From Thinopyrum elongatum (lineage: Eukaryota; Streptophyta; Magnoliopsida; Poales; Poaceae), in the NCBI GenBank assembly GCA_011799875.1, contig CM022298.1, forward strand, positions 499,485,357 through 499,549,356: 64,000 bases of DNA, given 5' to 3'. Made by a program: the position numbers and the translations under genes. Below are positions 10,771-21,465 of the stretch, one piece after another. Numbering within the stretch: the first letter of the stretch is position 1; each line of letters starts with the position of its first letter. A model generated the notes under the pieces. The model was given only the letters and a program-made list of their open reading frames with translations. It did no database searches and was not told the DNA's origin.

Positions 10771-12207
10771 GCAGATAACTTATCTAGGTTAGAAAATATT
10801 CTTGATGACCCACTGCCTATTGATGATAGTTTTCCTGATGAACAACTAGCTGCAATAAATGTTTTTCATAACACTCCTTTGTATGCTGACTATGATAATT
10901 ACATTGTTGCTAAATATATACCACCTAGTTTCACATACCAACAAAAGAAAAAAATTCTTCTATGATTTAAGACATTACTTTTGGGATGACCCACATCTTT
11001 ATAAAGAAGGAGTAGATGGTATTATTAGACGTTGTGTACCTGAGCATGAACAGGAACAAATCCTACGGAAATGTTACTCCGAAGCCTATAGAGGGCATCA
11101 TGCGGGAGATAGAACTGCTCACAAGGTATTGCAATATGGTTTTTATTGGCCTAATCCTTTCAAGGATGCCCGTAAGTTTATTTTATCTTGTGATGAATGT
11201 CAAAGAATTGGTAATATCGGTAAGCGTCAGGAAATGCCTATGAATTCTTCACTTGCTGTTGAACCATTTGATGTTTGGGGTTTTGATTATATGGGACATT
11301 TTCCTTCCTCTAATGGGTATACACATATTTTGGTTGCTGTTGATTATGTCACTAAGTGGGTAGAAGCTATTCCAACTAGTAGTGCTGATCATAACACTTC
11401 CATTAAAATGCTTAAAGAAGTTATTTTCCCAAGGTTTGGAGTCCCTAGATATTTAATGACTGATGGTGGTTCACACTTTATTCATGGTGCTTTCCGTAAA
11501 ATGCTTGCTAAATATGATGTTAACCATAGAATTGCATCACCCTATCACCCTCAATCTAGTGGTAAAGTAGAACTTAGCAATAGAGAAATAAAATTAATAT
11601 TACAAAAAACCGTCAATAGGTCCCGAAAGAATTGGTCTAAGAAATTAGATGATGCACTTTGGGCTTACAGAACAGCTTATAAAAATCCTATGGGTATGTC
11701 TCCCTATAAAATGGTTTATGGAAAGGCTTGTCATTTGCCTCTTGAGTTAGAACATAAAGCATATTGGGCAATTAAAGAACTCAATTATGATTTCAAACTT
11801 GCCGGTGAAAAGAGGTTATTTGATATTAGCTCACTAGATGAATGGAGAACCCAAGCTTATGAAAATGCCAAACTATTCAAAGAAAAAGTTAAAAGATGGC
11901 ATGACAAAAGAATCCAAAAGAGGGAATTTAAAGTTCGGGAATATGTTCTTTTGTACAACTCTCGTTTTAGATTCTTTGCAGGAAAACTTGTTTCCACATG
12001 GGAAGGACCATATGTTATCGAAGAGGTTTATCGTTCTGAAGCTATCAAAATTAATAATGCCGAAGGTACTAACCCGAAGGTGGTCAATGGGTAAAGAATT
12101 AAACACAATATCTTAGGTAAGCCTATTAATGTTAAAAGTAATATTATTCAAACCATGACACCGGAGGAACACATAAAAGCAACCTTTCGGAACACTCCAG
12201 AATCTTG
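10771..12207 (+). pseudogene. Integrase of E
   Basis: Integrase would insert the DNA copy into the genome. The zinc-binding HHCC domain is at about 11095-11205 (GHHAGDRTAHKV ... CDECQRIGN). The catalytic triad is visible as D in WGFDYMG (11283), D in MTDGGSHF (11459) and E in GKVELSNRE (11570). A GPF/Y-type C-terminal region (WEGPYVIEEVY) follows near 12000. There is a frameshift at an A-run near 10945 and a TAA at 12092-12094, where homologues read on through a Gln codon to about 12207. Integrase itself is open for 411 codons. Confidence 0.85.
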
Positions 12208-12319
12208 AAAAAGAGGAGGTACATGATATGGTAAGTAAACGGACTCTGAAAAATCCACAAAATATTTTCTGTCAGTTTTGGAATATTTTTTTTAGGAAAA
12301 TAAGAAATAACCAGGAAGG

Positions 12320-12460
12320 CAACCGAGGAGGGCACAATTCACCAGGGCGTGCCTGCCATCTCTGGCGCGCCCAGGTGGGTTGTGCCCACCTCGGGAACCT
12401 TCCCGACTCCGTTTTCCTCTCATTTGCTTGTTTCCCAAGATAAAAAATCTTTATATACCC
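12320..12460 (+). promoter_or_regulatory. Internal promoter-like module upstream of E 3' ORF
   Basis: A GC-rich inverted repeat (CCAGGGCGTGCC ... GGCGCGCCCAGGTGGG) is followed by the TATA-like TTTATATA at 12450-12457, about 85 bp before the ATG at 12540. The same hairpin-plus-TATA layout occurs in the LTR of E (14930-15019). I infer a second transcription start for the 3' ORF. No direct evidence of activity is available. Confidence 0.5.
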
Positions 12461-12539
12461 CCCGGACGTATTAACCACTACATCGCGAAGAAATCTTTTG
12501 TTCTTGTTTCTTGCTATTTTCTGACAGATCTAGATCGCC

Positions 12540-13067
12540 ATGGCCGCACCGAGCTCCTCCAAGGACAAGTTCTTCGAGAGGATAATCAACCCCTACTTGT
12601 CGGAGGTGATGAAGCACCCTCATACCATTGAGATGCGTGAGGGGGTGCTCCACATCCGGGATGTTCAAGGGCCCAAGAGGACGGGAACTGTGGAGGCCAG
12701 GCTCGAAGCCATGGAGCAGGAGGTCTTCAGGTGCAAGGGGATGGTGGAGCATGGACTCAGTGCCAATCATCTCATGATTACAAATTTCACCCGTGATCAC
12801 AAGGTGGATGGACGGTCGATGAAGGACATCATCTTCACCCTCAACAAGCAAATCAATTTTCTGCAAAGACAAATGTATGATCTCGAAAATCAAGTCTTTG
12901 AATACAAGGCAAGATTTAAAGGTATGTGTTTAGCTGCCAGTTGCAGGACTCGTGAGACTCACGCTTCCTCTTATGATGGTGAACCGCTTCCATGGAAGCT
13001 GGAGGATAAGCTCGCTACTACCTCATCACCACCACCATCATCATCTTCCCCACCAAAGGAGACTTGA
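12540..13067 (+). CDS. 3' ORF of E, coiled-coil protein of unknown role (175 aa)
   Basis: An uninterrupted 175-codon frame starts at an ATG in good context (GCCATGGCC). It lies downstream of integrase, in the position where Athila-type elements carry an env-like or extra ORF. Residues about 55-125 are heptad-like (ARLEAMEQEVF ... NKQINFLQRQMYDLENQVFEYKARF), suggesting a coiled coil. The C-terminus is Ser/Pro-rich low complexity. No signal peptide or membrane segment is evident, so it does not look like an envelope protein. It is unlike ORF-A/ORF-B of the neighbouring elements. It is intact although pol in the same element is heavily broken. Confidence 0.6.
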   Translation: MAAPSSSKDKFFERIINPYLSEVMKHPHTIEMREGVLHIRDVQGPKRTGTVEARLEAMEQEVFRCKGMVEHGLSANHLMITNFTRDHKVDGRSMKDIIFTLNKQINFLQRQMYDLENQVFEYKARFKGMCLAASCRTRETHASSYDGEPLPWKLEDKLATTSSPPPSSSSPPKET

Positions 13068-14632
13068 GTACTTGGTATGGGCACTCCCCTTGGGGCTTGT
13101 GCCAAGCTTGGGGGAGATGCCCCGGTATCGTATCACCATCACTTTCATTGCCTTTACCTATTTTAGTTCGATCTTTAGTTTTATCATAAATTAGTTGAAT
13201 AAAAGTTTAGCATGATCTCCTTTTGAGTGTTAGTTTTCGTGATCTATCTATCTATGTAATCGAGTGAGAGTTATATAATAAAGTTAGTTTGAGTTTTTGC
13301 TTCTTTACTTTCTTGTTGCAATCAAATAAAAAGAAATAAATGAAAAAGATCATATGCTAATCTTATGGTAAGTAATGACATCACATAAGGAAAAGTATAA
13401 GTGGTAAAATTTATTGGAGATTGACAAACATAGCATTGGTCAATGATGCAACTCATGAATGAATTAATAAGGGAAGAGAAGTTCCACATGCAAATACACT
13501 ATCTTGGACATCTTTTATGATTGTGAGCCCCCATTCAATATTATATGTCAAAATTGTTGACGTTGGACAAGGAAGACGACGTAATGATTTATGTTTGTTC
13601 ATATTCACATAGAAGTTATATTGTCATAGATCCTTCAACATGTGGTGCTTGCTCAATATCTTTGCTAGCCAAAAATCCGCACTAAGTAGAGATACTACTT
13701 GTGCATCCAAAAACCCTAAACCCAAAATCTTGTTTTGAGAGTCCACCATACCTACCTATGGATTGAGCAATATCCTTCAAGTAAGTTGTCATCGGTGCAA
13801 TAAGGCAATAAAAATTGCTTCTAAATGTGTTGGATCATTTAGTGTAAGAGAAAATTAAGCGTTGTATGAACTTGTGATGGCAAAGTAATAAAAGCGACGG
13901 ACTGCATAATAAAGGTTGCTATCATAAGGGGCAATATAACATAACGTTCTTTTGCATTAAGGGATTTGGCATACAAACCAAAAAGCACATGACAACCTCT
14001 GTTTCCCTCTGTGAAGGGCCTATCTTTTACTTTTATGTATTTACTTTTATGCGAGAGTCAAAGTATTCTTCCATATTCCTTTTTATTTTCTCTTTTTGCA
14101 AGCATCATGTGGTGAGGAAAGATCTAGGCACATATATCCAGTTGGATATGTGTGAGCATGAGTTATTATTGTTGACATCACCCTTGAGGAGAATACGTTG
14201 GGAGGCGAAACTATAAGCCCCTATCTTTCTATGTGTCCGGTTGAAACTTTTTGCTCATGGGTATGCTGTGAAGGTTAGCAATCATAGAAGATTAAATGAT
14301 GGTTGAGTATGTGGACTTGCCAAAAGGCTCCGATACATGACCCTTCCTGAAAATATGATGAATTGTAGTTGCAAAGTTGACTGAGAACATAATTTGTTGG
14401 TTTTCAATAGAGTTTATGCTTTATACTTAGATGTTGTGATGAATTGTTACTTGTTCATGAGAAGTTATAAGATAAAGTCTTATGATAAAAAATTTATGAT
14501 TAAGTTTGTTGCTGTTATGATAATAAACATGATGCTACTATGTCCGTATTTTGTTTTTATCGACACCTCTCTCTCTAAGCATGTGGACATGTTTTTCGAT
14601 ATCGGTTTTTTGCTTGAGGATAAGCGAGGTCT
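13068..14632 (+). other. 3' untranslated region of E with an extra polypurine motif
   Basis: This is about 1.6 kb without a supported gene. A perfect AAGCTTGGGGGAG at 13104-13116, just after the 3' ORF stop, copies the true polypurine tract at 14633-14645. Parts (near 13990-14030, CTCTGTGAAGGG) are shared with the F+ and C untranslated regions. Confidence 0.7.
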
Positions 14633-14646
14633 AAGCTTGGGGGAGT
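14633..14646 (+). promoter_or_regulatory. Polypurine tract of E
   Basis: AAGCTTGGGGGAGT sits directly before the TGATACGTCC start of the 3' LTR and is the expected plus-strand primer site. Confidence 0.85.
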
Positions 14647-16147
14647 TGATACGTCCATTTTGCATCATGATTTCTTACTGTTATTTATAATGTTTTTATG
14701 CATAATAATGCTTTATGGAGTAATTCTAATGCCTTTTCTCTCATAAAATGCAAGGTTTACACAAAGAGGGAGAATACTGGCAGCTGGAATTCTGGACCTG
14801 AAAAAGCTACGTCAGAGATACCTATTCTGCACATCTCCAAATGAGCTAAAAATTTACCGAGAATTATTTTGGAATATATAAAAAATACTGGAGCAAATAA
14901 ATATCGGAGGGGGCCACCTGGTGAGCACAAGACACCAGGGCGCGCCAGGCCCCCCAGGCGCGCCCTGGTGGGTTGTGCTCAGCCCAGCCCACCTCCAGCG
15001 CCCATCTTCTGGTATATAAGTCATTTTGACCTAGAAAAAGTAAGGGGAGGACTTTCGGGATGGAGCGCCGCCGTCTCGAGGTGGAACTTGGGCAGGAGAA
15101 ATTTTGCCCTCCGCCGGGGGAACTTCCCTCCCGGAGGGGGAAATCGAAGCCATCATCATCACCAACAACCCTCTCATCTTTGGGAGGGCAATCTCCATCA
15201 ACATCTTCAATAGCACCATCTCCTCTCAAACCCTAGTTCATCTTTTGTGTTCAACCTTTTTACCGGAACCTTAGATTGGTACTTGTGGGTGACTAGTAGT
15301 GTTGATTACATATTGTAGTTGATTACTATATGGTTTATTTGGTGGAAGATTATATGTTCAGATCCATTATGCTATTTAATACCCCTCTGATCTTGAGCAT
15401 GAATATCATTTGTGAGTAGTTACTTTAGTTCTTGAGGTCACGGGAGAAGTCATGTTGCAAGTAATCATGTGAACTTGATATGTGTTCGATATTTTGATGA
15501 TATGTATGTTGTGATTGCCTTAGTGGTGTCATGTGAACGTCGACTACATGGCACTTCACCATATTTGGGACTAAGGGAATGCATTGTGGAGTTGTTCTTA
15601 GATGATGGGTTGCTAGAGTGACAGAAGCTTAAACCCTAGTTTATGCACTACTTCGTAAGGGACCGATTTGGATCCAAATGTTTAATGCTATGGTTAGGTT
15701 TTATCTTAATACTTTTCTCGTAGTTGCGGATGCTTGCGAGGGGGTTAATCATAAGTGGGAGGTTTGTTCAAGTAAGAACAGCACCCAAGCACCGGCCCAC
15801 CCACATATCAAATTATGAAAGTAGCGAATGCAAATCAAACCAACATGATGAAAGTGACTAGATGAAATTCCTGTGTGCCCTCAAGAACACTTTGCTTATT
15901 ATAAGAGACTATTTTGGCCTGTACTTTGCCACAAAAGGATTGGGCTACCTTGCTGCACTTAATTTACCATTACCGTTACTTGTCCGTTGCAAATTATCTT
16001 GCTATCAAACTACTCATTACCGACAATTTTAGTGCTTGCAGAAATTACCTTGCTGAAAACCACTTGTCATTTCCTTCTGCTCCTCGTTGGGTTCGACACT
16101 CTTACTTATCGAAAGGACTACGATTGATCCCCTATACTTGTGGGTCA
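14647..16147 (+). repeat. 3' LTR of E (1501 bp)
   Basis: It runs from TGATACGTCC to GGGTCA. A GC-rich inverted repeat (CACCAGGGCGCGCC ... GGCGCGCCCTGGTGGG, 14930-14982) precedes a TATA-like GTATATAAG at 15012-15020, which is the likely transcription start region. The right part is a full match to the retained 5' LTR. Confidence 0.9.
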
Positions 16148-16959
16148 TCGTCAGGCCAAGGTGACACACCCATCTCCTTAGCTACACGGAGGCATAAATC
16201 CCACCATAAAAGTGACCACTAACAGTGTTGTGTTGCAATCTCCGTGCAACAATCACTCCAAGATTATAACATTTAATTCCTGCCAAAGCAGTGTGTATGA
16301 GGCTCAAATCCGGGGCACATAGTGTGCTGCAATCTTGCTTGCCCACGATGCATTTCCCATTAAAGAGTGCAAAGTAATGAATTGATGGAAAATGAATACT
16401 TTTTATTCTACCTTGTGTCGCTCCTCTATCCTCACTGTAACAAAGACTAGTCAAAAATGACTCATACTCAGATTTTGCTGGTTCGTCAAGTGAACCCCAA
16501 AATGGAATTTTACATGCAGCACATAAGGCTTCTAGAGGCATGGTAAAAGCATTATTATAAAGACTAAATGAAACTCTAGACTCACGAGGATGAAATTTAA
16601 ATTTCTTAGTGAATGACTGTGTGAGGTTGAGATGCTGGATGCACTTATCTTCAATAAAAGAAGCGAGCTCGGCATTGTGGACATATTGCTCAAATTCTTT
16701 CTTGATACCTGCATTGACCATGAACTCGTTACACGGCCTTAGGCACGATTTGGTATCGACATCCCTTATCGATCTTGCTCTAGGCTCAACATAAGACTGT
16801 CGTATCGAGCTACTGCTCGATGATGCCTCCGAGGACCTCCTCCTCGAAGAACTCCTTCCAAATAGGTACATTTTATTCGAGTACAATTTTATGAATTTTT
16901 TGGGTTACAAAATTTTTGTCAACAAAACTTGACAAGATTGATAGCAACTACTCATATGG
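16148..16959 (-). pseudogene. Minus-strand ORF-A fragment (N-terminal part), interrupted by E
   Basis: On the minus strand 16886 to about 16150 encodes the first part of ORF-A (SRRRSSEASSSSSSIRQSYVEPRARS ... GGIYAS), collinear with 25991-27089 (-) and 20464-21465 (+). The frame is cut at the E 3' LTR, so the C-terminal half lies outside the window. Upstream sequence (16887-16959) matches the spacer before ORF-A in F+, then stops abruptly where plus-strand F+ gag leader begins. It is the remnant of an older minus-strand element that served as E's target. Confidence 0.75.
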
Positions 16960-17016
16960 GAGGTAAGGAATTCTCATCTAGCTCTGTACTTGATTCACCT
17001 TCTGTTTTGAGTAAAC

Positions 17017-19668
17017 TTGCAACCACCACAAGCTATTAATCCTGATATGTCGCAATTTGATGATGCTACTTCTGCTATGAATAATGCTTATGATGATGCT
17101 AGTACCTTGCTTGATGATAATGTGCCACTAGGTGAATTTCTTGATGAACAACTTGCTAGAGCTAAAGAGAATGAAATTGCTGAAACTGATGAAGTCTTTG
17201 AAACTGAAAACTATGAAACACCTATCAAACCTAGCTCTCCTAGATTTGAATTGCCTAAGATACCTGAGGGTTATGTTATGGATGAGGAGATAGCTAGAGA
17301 CTTTCTTGCTTGCAATGATAGAGATGATCTTAAGAAATTATTATGCAAACTGAAAGAAAAATCTTTGAATGCTAGGATGAAATGTGATCCTAAGTTTGCT
17401 ACTTCACCTATCTTTGTTACTAATAAGGATTATGAATTCTCTGTCGACCCAAAGATAATTACTTTGGTTGAATCTGATCCTTTCCATGGCTATGAAACTG
17501 AAACTGTAGTGGCACATCTTATTAAATTAAACGATATAGCCACCCTATTTGCTCATGATGAGAAAATTTGCTACTACCATATTCTCAAACTATTTCCATT
17601 CTCATTAAAGGGTGATGCTAAGACATGGTGCAATACTCTTGCTCCTGGTTGTGTGCGTAGTCCCCAGGATATGATTTACTACTTCTCTGAAAAATATTTT
17701 CCTGCTCATAAGAAACAACCTGCCTTACAGGAAATATGTAACTTTGTGCAAATTGAAGAAGAGAGTCTCCCACAAGCTTGGGGGAGGCTTCTCCAATTGC
17801 TTAATGCTTTGCCTGATCATCCTCTTAAGAAAAATGAAATACTTGATATCTTCTATAATGGACTAACCGATGCTTCTAGGGACTTCCTAGATAGTTGTGC
17901 TGGTTTTGTTTTCAGGGAACAAACTGTTGAACAAGCTGAGGAATTATTGAATAATATATTGAAAAATTATGATGATTGGACTCTTCCTGAACCGCCGCCT
18001 AAACCCACTCCGAAGAAGAGGGGTATCTTATTTCTCAGTCCTGAAGATATGCAAGAGGCAAAGAAATGTATGAAGGAAAAAGGTATTAAAGCTGAAGATG
18101 TTAAGAATTTACCACCTATTGAAGAAATACATGGACTTGACACACCACCGCCACAGGTGGTAGAGGTAAATTCTTTATTAAAGTTTGATGAAGGTGACAT
18201 CCCTTACAATAAACATCCTAGCCAATGCCTATATGAATTTGACAACTACATTATGAAACAAGATCACTTCAATGCAAATGTTATGAAACAATTGAAATAC
18301 AACTCTGATATGATTGCTCGCTTGAGTGACTTGTTATTTAGAATCACTAATTATGGTAGGGGTGTAGGAAAACATGCTTATATGGTTCAAACTCAGTTAG
18401 AACAAGTTGCTAAATCTCAAAGAGAATTGCTTAGTGAAATGAATAATAATATGAATGATTTTGCTGTTAGAGTAGCAACTAGAGGAGGCAAAAATGACTC
18501 AGGAACCACTTTATCCTGAGGGGCACCCTAAAAGAATTGAACAAGACTCTCAAAGAATTAACGCTGATGCACGTAGTCCTTCCAAAAAGAAAAAGAAAAA
18601 GAAAAAAGATAGGACTTTGCATACCTCTAGTGAACCTGAAATAGAGAAACCTCCTGAAGATAACAATGATGAATCTATCTCAGATGCTGAAACTCAATCT
18701 GGTAATGAACATTCACCTAGTGATGATGATGATGTTCATGAAGACACTCAACCATACAATGATAAAGAACTAGATAATGATGTTGAGATAGAATCTGCTG
18801 TTGGTCTTGATAACCCACAACTAAAAAATAAACAATATGACAAAAGAGACTTTGTTGCTAGAAAACATAGAAACGAAAGAGAACCATGGGTTCAGAAACC
18901 CATGCCCTTTCCACCTAAACCATCTAAGAAAAAAGATGATGAAGAATTGGAACGCTTTGCTGAAATGCTTAGGCCAGTCTTTCTGCGTAATCGCTTGACT
19001 GATATTTTAAAAATGGCCCCTTATGCAAAATACATGAAAGAAATTGTCACTAATAAAAGAAAATATCTAAAGATGAAATATCCACCATGCTTGCTAATTA
19101 TTATTTTAAGGATGGAGAGCCTAAGAAACTTGGAGATCCAGGAATACCAACTATACCCTCCTCCATTAAAAGAAATTATGTCAAAACTGCTTTGTGTGAT
19201 TTAGGAGCTAGTGTTAGTGTTATGCCTTTCTCTTTATATAAAAGACTTCATTTGAATAAAATCACACCTACAGAAATATCTTTGCAAATCGCTGACAAAT
19301 CAACTGCCATACCTATTGGTATTTGTGAGGATGTGCCCGTTGTTGTTACAAATGTTACTATCTTAATAGACTTTGTTATACTTGAGATGCCCGAGGACGA
19401 CAACATGTCGATTATCCTTGGTAGACCCTTTTTGAATATTGCAGGGGCTGTTATTGATTGCAATAAAAGCAAGGTCACTTTTCATATCAATGGTAATGAG
19501 CATACGGTGCACTTTCCGAAGAAACAATTTCAAGTGAATGGTATAAATGTTATTGAAAAATCTCTGACAATTACTATTGGAAGTTTTCAACTCCCTTTAC
19601 CTACTGCCAAAAAGAAATATGACATACTTATTGTTGGGGACATGCATATCCCCGTTGAGGTAACTTAG
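17017..19668 (+). pseudogene. gag-protease of F+ (two 1-base frameshifts)
   Basis: Gag forms the virus-like particle and the aspartic protease matures it. The retrotransposon gag core spans about residues 180-330 (KLFPFSLKGDAKTW, then LLQLLNALPDHPLKKNEILDIFYNGL). A Lys-rich run (near 18585-18610) could act as a nuclear or RNA-binding signal and is followed by an acidic stretch. Protease has ALCDLGASVSVMPF near 19190 and IILGRPFLNIAGAVIDC near 19410. Compared with the open minus copy in C, one A is inserted near 18490 and one A is lost near 19060. The frame therefore shifts and returns. The frame ends at TAG 19666-19668 with no RT behind it. Confidence 0.85.
17774..17786 (+). other. Polypurine-tract 13-mer inside gag
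   Basis: AAGCTTGGGGGAG, identical to the 13-mer after ORF-A and to the E polypurine tract, lies in frame in gag (encoding part of QAWGRLLQ). It is conserved in C gag on the minus strand near 45982. Confidence 0.6.
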
Positions 19669-20463
19669 TGTTTTTACAAAAGTTCTTCGATTTCATGCTA
19701 ACTGAAAGTGGTTGTTAATAAGACTTGATCAACCTTATTAATGGATCATTTTTGAGAGGCATGAAGTCGATGAATTTAGTAAGCACAACTTTCTGTCCTT
19801 ACTTTTTGTTTTCTATTTTTCTTAGTTAAATAAAACAAAATGCCATGTTTATCCTATTTTCTGGATTTTCCATGCAATAAAAAATGACCCAAAAATAAAA
19901 GTGCTCAGAATGCCCTGAAATTTTAACACGATTTTTTTTCTGAATTTTTGGTACAAATAACATCAGAGGGGGGTGCCCCTGGTGTCCACAAGACACCCGG
20001 GCGCGCCAGCAACCCCAGGCGTGCCCTGGTGGGTTCTGGTCCCCACGTGGGTCCCCTCACTTATCTCTTTAGCCCATGTCATCTCCTACCTCCAGAAAAA
20101 AATCACCATAGCTCTCTCTCTCTCTCGTGTTCTTGCTCTCAAACCCGCGGATTTCGATCTCTTTGCTCGAAGCTCCATTTTTGAAACTGTTTTGGGGGAT
20201 TGCTACTTGGTATGTGACTCCTCCATTGCTCCAATTAGTTTTTGCTTTAGTGGTTTATATTTTGAATAATTAGCTACTCTTGGTGCTGCTGTAAATGGGC
20301 TTGCGTGTTGAATTCTTGGAGTTTGGAGCAGTTTGAATGCTTGATATAGCCTCTAGACATCCATATGAGTAGTTGCTATCAATCTTAGGAAGTTCTGTTG
20401 ACAAAAAATTTGTGTCCAATTTTTTTCTAGAAATTGTTCGCAAATAAAAATGCAATTCTTTAG
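19669..20463 (+). promoter_or_regulatory. Intergenic promoter-like region and 5' UTR intron before ORF-A
   Basis: After the gag-protease stop there are about 300 bp of AT-rich DNA, then a GC-rich inverted repeat (19972-20040), a CT-repeat leader (20110-20130), and a candidate intron 20210-20463. The intron donor is CTTG|GTATGTGAC and the acceptor is TTCTTTAG|GAG; it is 254 nt long. The minus-strand copy in C has the same donor and acceptor with 255 nt between them (43550-43296). Conservation of both ends and length supports a separately initiated, spliced transcript for ORF-A/B. A clear TATA box is not visible. Confidence 0.5.
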
Positions 20464-21465
20464 GAGTTCTTCGAGGAGGAGGTCCTTGGAGGCGTCATCA
20501 AGTAGTAGCTCGATACGACAGTCTTATGTTGAGCCGAGTGCAAGCTCGACACGGGACGTCGATACCAAATCGTGCCTATGGCCGTGTAACCAGTTCATGG
20601 TTAGTGCAGGAATCAAGGAAGAATTTTAGGAGTATGTTCACAACACTGAGCTTGCTCCTTTTATCGAAGATAAGTGCATTCAACATCTCAACCTTACGGA
20701 GACTTTCACTAAGAAATTTAAGTATCATCCTCGTGAGTCTAGAGTTTCATTTATCCTTTATAACAATGCTTATACCATGCCTCTAGAAATGTTCTGTGTT
20801 GCATGTAAAATTCCATTTTGGGGTTCACTACACGAACCACTGAAATCTGAGTATGAGTCATTTTTGACTAGTCTTTGTTACGGTGAGGATAGAGGAGTGA
20901 CACAAGGTAGAATAAAAAGTATTCATTTTCCATCTATTCACTACTTTGCAGTCTTTCATGGAAAATGCATCATGGGCAAGCAAGATTGCAGTACACTTTG
21001 TGCTCCGGATTTGAGTCTCATACACACTGCTCTGGCAGGAATTAAATGTTATAACCTTGAGCGATTGTTGCACGTAGATTGCAACACAACACTGTCAGTG
21101 GTCACTTTTATGGTGGGATTTATGCTTCCCATGTAGCTAGGGAGCTGGGTGTGTCACCTTGGCCTAACGATCCTATTCTACCTACCCAGCACTTAGACTA
21201 TGAGGCCATGAAGCTCCATAAGCTCCTTAAGGGTACAATCACTAATTATACTTACAACTTGAGGTTCAATAAAGAACCCATTGTACCTGTTGTTTTGCCT
21301 GTGCCTTCTCTCTTTGATTATCACAGCAAAAGAGGGTATTATGTTCTCGAGAGCGAGGCCCATGGGTACAACGCGGCGGCCGAGGCTGCTCGACCGGCTG
21401 AGGAGGCAGCGCCGAGGGCCCCTGTGAGCTATCACTCTGACTATTATCCAGGCCGCATGTGGTGA
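20464..21465 (+). pseudogene. ORF-A of F+ (unknown 3' ORF), one stop and one frameshift
   Basis: The frame encodes a Ser/Arg-rich N-terminus (SSSSIRQSYVEPSASS) and a conserved globular part: a FTKKFKYHPRESRVSF block, the CKIPFWGS motif, RIKSIHFPSIHYFA and GKQDCSTLCAPDLSLIH. An Ala/Glu-rich C-terminus follows. A TAG interrupts it near 20626 and a 1-base loss near 21060 shifts the frame. The position matches the extra ORF of Athila-type elements. I suspect relation to the plant retrotransposon ORF-1 / 'putative plant transposon protein' families, but cannot confirm. No signal peptide or membrane segment is seen. Confidence 0.65.

Larger units (their letters stand above)
6469..16147 (+). mobile_element. 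Athila-type gypsy element E (5' LTR truncated by L)
   Basis: E has a partial 5' LTR (6469-7392), a tRNA-Asp primer site, gag-PR-RT-RNaseH-INT in gypsy order, a 3' ORF, a polypurine tract and a 3' LTR (14647-16147). The missing first 577 bp of the 5' LTR should lie beyond L, left of the window. The retained 924 bp of the 5' LTR differs from the 3' copy at about 35 positions by eye. The element is inserted in a minus-strand ORF-A fragment. The candidate target duplication is TCGTC (16148-16152), matching ATCGTT in the uninterrupted homologous sequence near 26411. Pol carries at least five frameshifts and a nonsense codon, so E is not autonomous now. Confidence 0.9.

Noticed and set aside
12901..12950. 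Possible intron in the E 3' ORF (AAAG|GTATGTG ... TTGCAG)
   Set aside because: The interval would be under 35 nt, too short to splice, and the frame is open without removing it.
18490..18520. Possible programmed frameshift at an A-run in F+ gag
   Set aside because: The C copy has one A fewer and reads straight through, so the shift is a 1-base insertion, later undone by a deletion near 19060.
20777..21136. ORF-A considered as an envelope glycoprotein
   Set aside because: No signal peptide, no hydrophobic membrane segment and no cysteine pattern expected of env proteins.
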